A stretch of 64,000 nt of DNA from Hydrogenophaga sp. GTDB lineage: Bacteria > Pseudomonadota > Gammaproteobacteria > Burkholderiales > Burkholderiaceae_C. Below are positions 56,716 through 64,000 of the stretch, piece after piece. The translations under genes were made by a program, and so were the position numbers. Positions within the stretch are counted from its first letter, which is position 1, and each line of letters opens with the position of its first letter. The notes beneath the pieces are model-generated. The model was not told the DNA's origin. It saw nothing but the letters and a program-made list of their open reading frames with translations, and did no database searches. The stretch lies in the NCBI GenBank assembly GCA_030653975.1, contig JAURYH010000047.1, positions 1 through 64,000 of the forward strand. The letters are read 5' to 3'.

Positions 56716-57508
56716 GGCCAGCAGGACTTTTTGAATCGCTCGCGATCGCGTTCATCAAAGCACCCGCGGCGGCCATGCCAAAACTGGCCGTCACACTCAC
56801 CGCCGATCCATAACCGTGGCAATTCAACGATCCGTCTCCCGCGTCGGCCAGTGCGCACGAGGCGTCGGGTGGCGACACGGCTTCACGGCTGAACACACAG
56901 CTCACACCCATCGGGCCGTTGCGTGCGCCGCCATGGTGTTTGCGCAGCTGGTAACGCAGCTGGGCCAGCAAGGGATCGTGTGTGGTGAAGGCCAGATCGG
57001 CCACCTCCATGGCATGGGCCAGTCGTTTTCCACCCGCGGCTCCCACGGTCACGAAGGGCACTGCATTTTTCACGGCCCAGGCAGCCAGCACGGACTTGGC
57101 CCGCATCTGGTCGCAGGCATCAATGAGGCCAGAGGGTCGCGCCCCAGCCTCAACCATCGCATCACCCAAAAGTGCAGGCCAGTTTTCAGGCGTCACAAAC
57201 TCCTCGATCACGTCAACCACACAGGTCGGGTGATACATCGCGATGCGCTCGCGCATGGCCAGTGCCTTGCTTTGTCCCAAGGTGATGTCCAGGGCATGAA
57301 TCTGGCGGTTGATGTTGGATTCGGACACGTGGTCCAGATCGATCAGGGTGAGGCGCCGCACACCACTGCGTGCCAGGGCCTCGACAGACCACGAACCGAC
57401 ACCACCAATGCCCACCACCACCACATGGGCATCAAAGATGCGTTGCGAGCCCTCTTGTCCGTAGAGTCGGCGCAAGCCACCGAAGCGGCGTTCGAAATCG
57501 GGCGTCAT
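56687..57508 (-). CDS. tcdA: tRNA threonylcarbamoyladenosine dehydratase
   Basis: TcdA (CsdL, YgdL) is an E1-like enzyme that cyclises t6A37 to ct6A in tRNAs reading ANN codons. The 273-residue protein starts MTPDFERRFGGLRRLYG. It has the ATP-binding motif VVVGIGGVGSWSVEALARSG, DLDHVSESNINRQ and the later IDACDQMRAKSVLAAW. The longer frame to 57577 is probably not used. It is 25 bp downstream of a YeeE-type transporter gene. The tRNA-Lys genes directly downstream encode likely substrates. Confidence 0.93.
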   Translation of the reverse strand: MTPDFERRFGGLRRLYGQEGSQRIFDAHVVVVGIGGVGSWSVEALARSGVRRLTLIDLDHVSESNINRQIHALDITLGQSKALAMRERIAMYHPTCVVDVIEEFVTPENWPALLGDAMVEAGARPSGLIDACDQMRAKSVLAAWAVKNAVPFVTVGAAGGKRLAHAMEVADLAFTTHDPLLAQLRYQLRKHHGGARNGPMGVSCVFSREAVSPPDASCALADAGDGSLNCHGYGSAVSVTASFGMAAAGALMNAIASDSKSPAGLENGLKMTL

Positions 57509-57533
57509 GACGGGCTCGGTGCCCTTGTCGTAC

Positions 57534-58658
57534 TCACTCACGTTCCAGCAACCAGAGCTGGAAGCGCACACCGCCAACGGCGCCGAGCACGATGCCCGCT
57601 ACCGCGATGGCACTGGTGAGACTCAGTGTGGACAGACCCGAAAGGCCTTGACCCACTGTGCAACCCAGCGCGGTCACTCCCCCCACGCCCATGCAGAACG
57701 CACCCCCCATGTGCAGGGCAGTGTCTTGGGTGCTGCGAAAACCTTCCCAGCGAAAGCTGCCACCCAGCCGGGCCTGGACAAAAGCCCCGACCACCACACC
57801 CGCCACCGTGACCACGCCCAGGGTCAGCACGTTGGACTTGTCGCTGAAGAGGATCAGCCAGTCCAGGGCGTAGGCCATCGGTGCGGTGAAGGTCAGGGAT
57901 TCCATGCGCCCGGTGTTGGTGGCGAGGTAGACCGATTCCAGCGTCAGCGGATGCTCGGCAACAAACGCCAAGTGTCCGCTGACCCACCACATGGCCGCAA
58001 TCACAAGCCCCAGGCCCGCACCACCCAGCAGGTTGTTGGCGTTGCGGAAATCGGCGTCCATCAGGGCCCAGATGACCAGCGCGCCCCCCAGGATCAATGC
58101 AGCCAGCAGACCAGCGGTGCCCGACTCCAGTCCGACGGCCGCAGCGATCCACATCGGCACGGTGCCGCCCGCCCCGATATCAAAGGCCACCAGATCGACA
58201 GTGTTGACGCGCAGCACCGCGAGCACACCACGCAAGGTGGCGTAAGCGGCAAAGCCCATGACAAAAAACACCACCAGCGACTTCAGGCTGCCGGCCCCGA
58301 TGCGCACCAGCGTCTTGCTGCCGCACCCTGAAGCCAGCACCATGCCAAAACCAAACAGGGTTCCACCCACAACCGCGGACAGCCAGATGATCCGACCGGA
58401 CCCATAGATGGTCTGGCTGGTATCGATCCAACCCAGCCAGCCCATGGTGTAGAAGCCGATCGACGCCACCCCCACAGCCATGCCCCACATGCGCATGCGC
58501 GTCCAGGCTCCCATGTTGATGATGTCGCTGATGGCGCCCATGGTGCAGAACTGGGTGCGTTGGGCGATAAAACCAAACACCGCCGAGACCGCGAAAGCGG
58601 CCCAGAGCACTTGGGTATGCAGCGTTTGAATATCGGCGATGTCCATCATGGCCGACAT
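57534..58658 (-). CDS. YeeE/YedE family sulfur-compound transporter
   Basis: A 374-residue inner-membrane protein with about nine or more predicted helices, taken to start at MSAMMDIADIQ (GGAGGG upstream). Conserved cysteine motifs of the YeeE/YedE family are visible: RTQFCTMGAI, LASGCGSKTLVRIGAGSLKS and ALGCTVGQGLSGL. Some members import thiosulfate (TsuA). It precedes tcdA by 25 bp, so the two may be co-transcribed. Alternative starts exist at the next two Met codons and further upstream. Confidence 0.88.
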   Translation of the reverse strand: MSAMMDIADIQTLHTQVLWAAFAVSAVFGFIAQRTQFCTMGAISDIINMGAWTRMRMWGMAVGVASIGFYTMGWLGWIDTSQTIYGSGRIIWLSAVVGGTLFGFGMVLASGCGSKTLVRIGAGSLKSLVVFFVMGFAAYATLRGVLAVLRVNTVDLVAFDIGAGGTVPMWIAAAVGLESGTAGLLAALILGGALVIWALMDADFRNANNLLGGAGLGLVIAAMWWVSGHLAFVAEHPLTLESVYLATNTGRMESLTFTAPMAYALDWLILFSDKSNVLTLGVVTVAGVVVGAFVQARLGGSFRWEGFRSTQDTALHMGGAFCMGVGGVTALGCTVGQGLSGLSTLSLTSAIAVAGIVLGAVGGVRFQLWLLERE

Positions 58659-58719
58659 TGTAGGAGCAGCCCTCCGGTCACCCGGACCGGAAGGCCATGT
58701 CGACACAAACCCGCCGCGA

Positions 58720-59505
58720 TCAGCGCAAGCGGGCGAGACGCTCACGTCCGGCCGCTGCGGCCTCGGACTGGGGATGGGCCTTGATCAGATTTTCCAGCGT
58801 ACGCCGTGCGGACTTGCTGTCCTTGAGTTCGACCTGGCTGTTGGCCATGGCCAGCAGAGCCTCGGGCGTACGGGGATGGTCGGGAAACTGGTTCGCCAAG
58901 CGGCGATGGCTCTCGATCGACTCCTTGTAGGCGCGGTTGGCGTACTGGGCATTGCCCAGCCAGTACAGCACGGATGGCGTGTAGCCACTGCTGGGATAGC
59001 GACGCAGAAAACCCGCAAACCCCGCAGCAGCCGGTCCAAACTCCGATCGACGCAGCAACTCCATGGTCGCATCGAAGTCACGCTTCTCCTCGGGCGAAGC
59101 CGTGAACTCGCGGCCATCCAGAGAGACCGGCACTGGCTCCACCTGGCGCAAGCGGGCATCCACACCAGCCTGCGCGTCCTTTTGCTGCCGTTGAAGTTCT
59201 GAAACCTCACGGGCCAGTTGCTCGTTCTGACCACGCAGTCGCGCAATCTCGCCACGCAACTGTTCGTTCTGGTTGGACAGCTCCAGCAGGCTGCGCTGGG
59301 TCGAGGCCTGGCTGTCCTTCACCTCCTGGGCCATGCGCGACAAGGTGTTGTCGGTCGACTGGCGATGGGTGTCGAACTTGTTGCGCAGCTCAATGATGGC
59401 TTTGCGCGCCTCATCGTCGCCAAACAGGGCATGCGCCTGCAAGGGCCACAGGCTGCTGACCAGCAGGGCCGCTGCGCTCAAGAGCGAGGGTATGGAACGG
59501 TTCAT
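58720..59505 (-). CDS. cpoB: Tol-Pal system protein CpoB/YbgF
   Basis: CpoB is a periplasmic protein that links Tol-Pal with peptidoglycan synthesis at division. The 261-residue protein has a signal peptide (about residues 1-26), a coiled coil with KIIELRNKF-like and NQNEQLRGEIARLRGQNEQL segments, then a TPR domain (about residues 140-255: RRYPSSGYTPSVLYWLGNA, DHPRTPEALLAMANSQVE). It is the third gene after tolB and pal, 13 bp from pal. Confidence 0.92.
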   Translation of the reverse strand: MNRSIPSLLSAAALLVSSLWPLQAHALFGDDEARKAIIELRNKFDTHRQSTDNTLSRMAQEVKDSQASTQRSLLELSNQNEQLRGEIARLRGQNEQLAREVSELQRQQKDAQAGVDARLRQVEPVPVSLDGREFTASPEEKRDFDATMELLRRSEFGPAAAGFAGFLRRYPSSGYTPSVLYWLGNAQYANRAYKESIESHRRLANQFPDHPRTPEALLAMANSQVELKDSKSARRTLENLIKAHPQSEAAAAGRERLARLR

Positions 59506-59518
59506 CAGGGACGTCGGC

Positions 59519-60106
59519 TCAACGGTAGGTCAGTTCCACCCGGCGGTTCTTGGCGTAGGACTCTTCGTCCATACCCAATGCCGCGGGCTTTTCTTCACCA
59601 AAACTCACCGGCTCCATCTGCGACTCGCTCACACCCATCAGGGAGAGCGAGCGCCGCACGGCTTCGGCGCGCTTCTGACCGAGCGCGAGGTTGTACTCGC
59701 GCCCACCACGCTCGTCGGTGTGGCCTTCCAGAGCGATCTTGCGACCGCTGTTGGTCTTGAGGTAACGGGCGTTGGCCTCCAGCGTGGCCGCGTACTCGGC
59801 GCGCACCTCGAAACTGTCGTAGTCAAAATACACCACACGCGCCATGGCTTCGGGTTGCTGCGAGTCCATGCCCGGCACCTCGACACCCGACACCCCCCGA
59901 GGATCCACGCCACTGCCCGTTCCCCCCGCGCCAGCCAGCCCGGCCGCACCGCCGCCGGTGCGGTCTTCAACGGGAACATCGTCGAGCTTGACGCTGGATC
60001 CGCAGGCCACCAAGGATGCGACCACCAGCAGACCCGCGAAGCGGGTCAGCCACACACGGTTGCCACCTGTTGCGGACGAATGGGTCGATTTAAAGTTGTT
60101 GTTCAT
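59519..60106 (-). CDS. pal: Peptidoglycan-associated lipoprotein Pal
   Basis: Pal is an outer-membrane lipoprotein that binds peptidoglycan and TolB. The 195-residue protein starts MNNNFKSTHSS, with the lipobox LVACGSS near residue 35. A Gly-rich linker leads to the OmpA-like domain: VVYFDYDSFEVRAEY, ALEGHTDERGGREYNLALGQKRAEAVR and SFGEEKPAALG. The frame is open to 60193, but those codons do not resemble Pal. It lies 65 bp downstream of tolB. Confidence 0.95.
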   Translation of the reverse strand: MNNNFKSTHSSATGGNRVWLTRFAGLLVVASLVACGSSVKLDDVPVEDRTGGGAAGLAGAGGTGSGVDPRGVSGVEVPGMDSQQPEAMARVVYFDYDSFEVRAEYAATLEANARYLKTNSGRKIALEGHTDERGGREYNLALGQKRAEAVRRSLSLMGVSESQMEPVSFGEEKPAALGMDEESYAKNRRVELTYR

Positions 60107-60171
60107 GGGTGTATCCCTTTCTGGACAGGTTTGAATGGTTGAATGATGGCGCAGATCTGAAACAGTTCGTG

Positions 60172-61482
60172 TCAGCGGGTGAATGGGCCCCATTCGGGCT
60201 CCCGGATGTCTCCCCCTGCGCTGGCAAGGCGGGTCTTGATGCGGCCATCCACCGTGCTGGTCATGAGGGCCTCCTGCCCGCGTTCGCGGGTGGCGTAGAT
60301 GATCAGGCGGCTATTGGGTGAAAAGCTGGGGCTTTCATCGGCACTGGTCTCGCTGACGGCCGTGACATTGCCCGAGGCCAGCTCCATGACGTGAAGACGA
60401 AACGCCCCGCCGACACGCGAGATGAAGGCAAGCCAGCGTCCGTCCGGGCTGGGTGCTGGTGAAATGTTGTAGTTGCCCGTGAAGGTCACGCGTTGCGGGT
60501 TGGCGCCCTGCACGCCCATGCGGTAGATCTGCGGTGAGCCACCACGGTCGCTGACGAAAAAAATGCTGTTCCCGTCGGCACTGAAAACGGGCTCGGTGTC
60601 GATGCTGCCCGACTGGGTCAGGCGACGCGGTGCACTGCCGTTGGCGTCCATGGCATAAATCTGCGCATTGCCGGAAATCGACAGGGTCGCCACCAGTTGG
60701 CGGCCATCGGGGGACCAGGTCGGTGCGCTGTTCGATCCCCGGAAGTTGGCGAGCAGGCGACGCTTGCCGGTGGCCACATCGTGCGAATAGATCACGGGCT
60801 TGCGCGATTCGAACGACACATAGGCCAACTGGGCGCCCCCCGGAGCCCAGCTCGGCGAAATGATGGGCTCCGGGCTGGTCAACGTGGCACGGGCGTTTTC
60901 GCCATCGGAATCGGCCACCAGCAGCGTGTGCCGCTGTCCGACCTTGGTCACATAGGCGATGCGTGTCGAAAAGACACCTTTTTCACCCGTGAGTTTTTCG
61001 TACACGTAGTCGGCGATCCGATGCGCGGCGAAACGCAGATCCGTGGTGGACACCGGGTAACTGAGTCCACCCAGATCCTGACCGCGCACCACATCCCACA
61101 GACGGAACCGCACGTCAAAGCGGCCATCGGCCAGACGCGAAACGCTACCGGTCAACACCGCGTCGCTGCCCTTGCTGCGCCACGCAGCGAACTCAGGTCG
61201 CGAGGTTTCGTCGAGCCGCGCCGGCAAAGGCTCGACAAAGCGGAACTGGCCACTGCGCTCCAGATCGGCCCGGACAATTGCGGCCATGTCCTGGTTGACC
61301 AGGCCGTTGTCGCGGAAGCTGACCGCCGATACCGGAATCTGGGTCACCCCGGCCCCGGAAACTTCGACACGGAATTGGGCCAGAGCGTCTTGCAATGGCC
61401 AGGCCATCAGGGGAAGTGCGGTGGCCTGGGCCAGAAGGGACCGCCGCGAGGGCTGCCAGTCAGATCTATTCAATGCCTGCAT
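60172..61482 (-). CDS. tolB: Tol-Pal system protein TolB
   Basis: TolB is the periplasmic beta-propeller of the Tol-Pal complex. The 436-residue protein has a signal peptide with an SRRSLLAQATALPLMAWPL segment, the N-terminal domain (FRVEVSGAGVTQIPVSAVSF) and six WD40-like repeats (for example PSWAPGGAQLAYVSFESRKP, PTWSPDGRQLVATLS, PSFSPNSRLIIYATRERGQ). Tandem basic residues before the hydrophobic stretch might indicate Tat or Sec export. It is divergent from msbA. The tolQ, tolR and tolA genes are not in the window. Confidence 0.95.
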   Translation of the reverse strand: MQALNRSDWQPSRRSLLAQATALPLMAWPLQDALAQFRVEVSGAGVTQIPVSAVSFRDNGLVNQDMAAIVRADLERSGQFRFVEPLPARLDETSRPEFAAWRSKGSDAVLTGSVSRLADGRFDVRFRLWDVVRGQDLGGLSYPVSTTDLRFAAHRIADYVYEKLTGEKGVFSTRIAYVTKVGQRHTLLVADSDGENARATLTSPEPIISPSWAPGGAQLAYVSFESRKPVIYSHDVATGKRRLLANFRGSNSAPTWSPDGRQLVATLSISGNAQIYAMDANGSAPRRLTQSGSIDTEPVFSADGNSIFFVSDRGGSPQIYRMGVQGANPQRVTFTGNYNISPAPSPDGRWLAFISRVGGAFRLHVMELASGNVTAVSETSADESPSFSPNSRLIIYATRERGQEALMTSTVDGRIKTRLASAGGDIREPEWGPFTR

Positions 61483-61667
61483 TCGGTATGGGTTGGGTGA
61501 TGTGGCCGGAAAGCGGATTGTGAAGCCTGTTTTCCAATTGCCAGCAGATAATACCGGAAGCACTTTCTGCACCCGTGACAAGTTGTGCTTTTTCTGTACA
61601 GGCTGTGCCCACGGGCACGCTGTGCCCAGCCCAGCCACCCTACCCCGCCATCCAAGGCCGCGCAGAC

Positions 61668-63476
61668 TTGACCGATTCCAACGCTTCCAGCACGCAGCCA
61701 GCCCACACCATCATCCAGCGACTGCGCCAGTTCTGGCCGTATTTCCGCTCCGCCAAAAGTGGCATCGTGTTGGCCGCCATCTGCACCATCGTGGGGGCTT
61801 TGACCGAACCACTGATCCCCGCCCTGCTCAAGACCCTGCTGGATCGGGGCTTTGCCGAAGGCAACATCGACCTGTGGATGGTGCCCGTCGCACTGATGGG
61901 TCTGTTTGGCATACGTGGCCTGGCAGGGTTTCTGGCCCAGTATGCGTTGTCCTACACAGCCAGCCTGGGTCTGCTGAACCTGCGACGAGCGATGTTTGTC
62001 CGACTCAACGATGCCCAGATGACCTTGTTTGCCCGTCAAAGCGCCAGCAAGCTCTCGAACACCCTGGTTTACGAGGTGCAGACGGGGTCGACCATGTTGG
62101 TCAACGCCCTGCTGAGCCTGACCAAGGACAGCCTGACCCTGCTGGCCCTGCTGGCTTATCTGATGTACCTGAACTGGAAGCTCACGCTGATTGTGCTGCT
62201 GCTGTTTCCGGGTCTGATCGTGGTGATGCGCGTGCTTTCGCGCCGGCTGTACCACCTGACACGATCCAGCCAGCAGGCGACCGACGAACTCGCCTACGTG
62301 GTAGAAGAAAACGCGCTGGCCCATCGCATGGTGCGCCTGCACGGTGCCCAGCAACGCCAGACCCAGCGTTTTGACGGACTCAGCGTTTCCTTGCGGCGCC
62401 TGGCACTCAAGTCAACCGTGGCCCACGCCGCCATGACCCCGCTGACACAGATGCTCGCTGCCGCCGCGCTGTCGGCTGTGATTGCGGTGGCCCTGTGGCA
62501 AAGCGCCAGCAGCGGTGTGACCGTGGGCAACTTTGTGGCCTTTGTCACCGCCATGCTGATGTTGATCGCACCGATCCGGCACCTGGCTGAAATCGCCGGC
62601 CCGATCACCCGGGGCCTCGCCGCACTGGAACGCGGCCTGGAACTCATCGACGAAACCCCGCCACAGGCTTCCGGCATCCACCAGGCCGATCAGGTGAAAG
62701 GCGCCATCACCCTGCGCGACGTCTGGGTGCGTTACCCGACGCGCGACGAGCAGCCGGACGACGGCCACTTCAGCCGCAGCGCGCTGCGCGGGATCAACCT
62801 GGACATCCAGCCGGGTGAGGTGCTGGCCCTGGTCGGCCCTTCGGGATCGGGCAAGACCACGCTGGCGAATCTGCTGCCCCGCTTCGTCGAAGTGGAACGC
62901 GGCGAGGTTTTGCTGGATGGCGTGGCCCTGCCCCAATGGGATCTGGCCAGCCTGCGGCGCCAGTTCGCCATGGTCAGCCAGGAGGTGATCATGCTCAACG
63001 ACAGCCTGGCGGCCAACGTGGCGCTGGGGGCGGCCGACAACCAGATCGACGAAGAACGCGTGCTGGCGGCCCTGGCCTCGGCCAACCTGCTCGATCTGCT
63101 GGACCGCCTGCCTCGGGGCATGCACAGCACGGTCGGTCACAACGCGGCCGAGCTATCGGGTGGCCAGCGTCAGCGGCTGGCCATCGCGCGGGCCATTTAC
63201 AAGAATGCACCCATCCTGATCCTGGACGAGGCCACCTCGGCGCTGGACAACGAGTCCGAGCGGCTGGTACAAGATGCGCTGGCACGGCTCATGAAGGGGC
63301 GCACCACCATCGTGATCGCCCACCGACTGTCCACCATCGAGCATGCCGACCGTGTCGTTGTGCTGGCCGACGGGCAAATCAGTGAGATGGGCACCCACCA
63401 GCAGTTGCTGCAGTCCGACGGCATCTATGCCCGCCTGCATGCGCAGGGATTCAAGTCCGAAGTCGAGCCGCCATGA
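61668..63476 (+). CDS. msbA: Lipid A export ATP-binding/permease protein MsbA
   Basis: MsbA flips lipid A-core across the inner membrane. The N-terminal domain has six transmembrane helices (IVGALTEPLIPALLKTLLDRG onward), and the ATPase domain has Walker A GPSGSGKTT (near residue 389), signature AAELSGGQRQRLAIARAI and Walker B LILDEATSALDNESE. I placed the start at TTG 61668 (LTDSNASSTQ, 602 residues). The frame is open back to 61575 with GTG codons, but the extra segment does not resemble the family. The true start is uncertain. Confidence 0.9.
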   Translation: MTDSNASSTQPAHTIIQRLRQFWPYFRSAKSGIVLAAICTIVGALTEPLIPALLKTLLDRGFAEGNIDLWMVPVALMGLFGIRGLAGFLAQYALSYTASLGLLNLRRAMFVRLNDAQMTLFARQSASKLSNTLVYEVQTGSTMLVNALLSLTKDSLTLLALLAYLMYLNWKLTLIVLLLFPGLIVVMRVLSRRLYHLTRSSQQATDELAYVVEENALAHRMVRLHGAQQRQTQRFDGLSVSLRRLALKSTVAHAAMTPLTQMLAAAALSAVIAVALWQSASSGVTVGNFVAFVTAMLMLIAPIRHLAEIAGPITRGLAALERGLELIDETPPQASGIHQADQVKGAITLRDVWVRYPTRDEQPDDGHFSRSALRGINLDIQPGEVLALVGPSGSGKTTLANLLPRFVEVERGEVLLDGVALPQWDLASLRRQFAMVSQEVIMLNDSLAANVALGAADNQIDEERVLAALASANLLDLLDRLPRGMHSTVGHNAAELSGGQRQRLAIARAIYKNAPILILDEATSALDNESERLVQDALARLMKGRTTIVIAHRLSTIEHADRVVVLADGQISEMGTHQQLLQSDGIYARLHAQGFKSEVEPP

Positions 63477-63511
63477 AAAAACCGGAACAACCCTTTCGGG
63501 CTGTTCCGGTT
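63475..63511 (-). terminator. Intrinsic terminator of the downstream outer-membrane gene
   Basis: AACCGGAACA (63480-63489) pairs with TGTTCCGGTT (63502-63511). On the minus strand the stem is followed by six T residues that reach into the msbA stop codon. It is 28 bp beyond the end of the minus-strand gene at 63539. Confidence 0.85.
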
Positions 63512-63538
63512 AGCAGCGATGACCACCGCGTGGCTTGA

Positions 63539-64000
63539 TCAGAATTTGTACTGCAGACCCAGACCGAAATAATTCAGATTGCCCCAGCCCACGTTGTTCT
63601 TGCGGCGCTTGAACACATGGTCAGCATCGGCGCGCAAGGCAAGGTTATCGGTCAGATCGAAGGTGACACCAAAGCCGACAAGAGGACGGGTCTGGCTTTC
63701 CGAATAATCAGGGCCTGCCACCTGTGACCAATGTGTGCCGTCTCCGTTGCTGTGCTTCACGTGGGCCACGCCGGCTTTGACGAACAGACGCAAACTGTCG
63801 GTCAGGTTCGTACCCACGGTCATGCGAGCACCGAAGGCACGTGTTCCAAGCACATTCACATAGCCATTCGCCGCGCCATACTCCAGACGCTTGCCACCTT
63901 GATAGAACACCTCAGCGCCAAGCAGCTCATTGAACTGCAAGCCCCCACCCAGCTGGAAACCGAACTGACTGTCGCTGGCGCCCACGCTGTGGGCCGGGTT
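63539..64000 (-). CDS. Outer-membrane beta-barrel protein, 5' end outside the window
   Basis: The frame is open at the right edge (residues ahead of ASDSQFGFQLGGGLQFN continue out of the window), so only the last 153 or so codons are visible. The sequence shows alternating barrel strands: LLGAEVFYQGGKRLEYG, ARMTVGTNLTDSLRLFVKAG, PLVGFGVTFDLTDNLALRAD, and a C-terminal NLNYFGLGLQYKF ending in Phe. This fits a small outer-membrane barrel of the OmpA/OmpW-like porin type. The family name is uncertain. A good terminator follows it. Confidence 0.85.
   Translation of the reverse strand, partial: NPAHSVGASDSQFGFQLGGGLQFNELLGAEVFYQGGKRLEYGAANGYVNVLGTRAFGARMTVGTNLTDSLRLFVKAGVAHVKHSNGDGTHWSQVAGPDYSESQTRPLVGFGVTFDLTDNLALRADADHVFKRRKNNVGWGNLNYFGLGLQYKF

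Noticed and set aside
61575-61667. Longer N-terminus of MsbA from GTG codons
   Set aside because: The 31 extra residues are Pro/Cys-rich, unlike the family, and the gene has a usable TTG start. I kept this as an uncertainty rather than a call.

Overview
The window is 64 kb of GC-rich chromosome from a betaproteobacterium of the order Burkholderiales. Gene content and order (rimP-nusA-infB-rbfA-truB-typA; smc-zipA-ligA; dapC-dapD-pilU-dapE-prmB; a DUF4124 protein; a ratA-rnfH pair divergent from smpB) fit the family Comamonadaceae, and a Hydrogenophaga-like genus is my guess. Almost all of it is densely packed core genome. I see no CRISPR array, insertion sequence, prophage or recognisable defence island, and no intergenic gap longer than about 285 bp.

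Layout. 0-3.3 kb: guaB-guaA (GMP synthesis). 3.4-5.4 kb: a DUF4124 protein, rnfH/ratA and smpB. 5.5-6.4 kb: a decayed glycosyltransferase with two internal deletions. 6.4-8.6 kb: an acyl-CoA hydrolase/isomerase and a drug/metabolite transporter. 8.6-17 kb: the translation-factor operon rimP-nusA-infB-rbfA-truB-typA, preceded by a promoter and a terminator-like leader hairpin. 17-18.1 kb: two small membrane proteins (DUF2788, DUF2189). 18.2-23.7 kb: a yejABEF-type peptide importer. 23.8-25.5 kb: fabI and an exported ATP-dependent DNA ligase. 25.5-28.1 kb: a DUF465 protein and an Orn/Lys/Arg decarboxylase. 28.3-29.7 kb: an NfeD/stomatin pair. 29.75-30.1 kb: tRNA-Ser(GGA) followed by the scar of a lost integrative element. 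30.1-35.8 kb: a hemerythrin gene with an FNR-type box, a DUF808 protein and purL. 36-41.3 kb: an outer-membrane protein, map-glnD, def and a small cytochrome c. 41.3-48.3 kb: smc-zipA-ligA. 48.4-55.9 kb: dapC, dapD, pilU, dapE, prmB and an ABC-F ATPase. 56-58.7 kb: a GlsB-like protein, two tRNA-Lys genes, tcdA and a YeeE-type sulfur transporter. 58.7-63.5 kb: tolB-pal-cpoB divergent from msbA. 63.5 kb to the edge: a partial outer-membrane barrel.

How the genes work together. Most blocks serve growth: purine synthesis (guaA, guaB, purL), translation and its quality control (rimP to typA, smpB, map, def, prmB, tRNAs, tcdA), the envelope (msbA, tol-pal, dap genes, zipA, fabI), DNA maintenance (smc, ligA, the LigE-like enzyme) and nitrogen signalling (glnD).

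The most interesting non-gene signal is a family of four roughly 70-80 bp intergenic repeats (about 1735, 35941, 43471 and 50514). Each lies directly 3' of a stop codon, in the same polarity relative to that gene and between two co-directional genes. Each can fold into two or three consecutive hairpins whose arms vary while pairing is kept. Other points worth checking are the leader hairpin of the nusA operon, the FNR-like palindrome upstream of the hemerythrin gene, the integrase scar at tRNA-Ser, a tRNA-Lys promoter overlapping the end of tcdA, and apparently leaderless starts of map and dapC. I found no convincing new multi-gene system.
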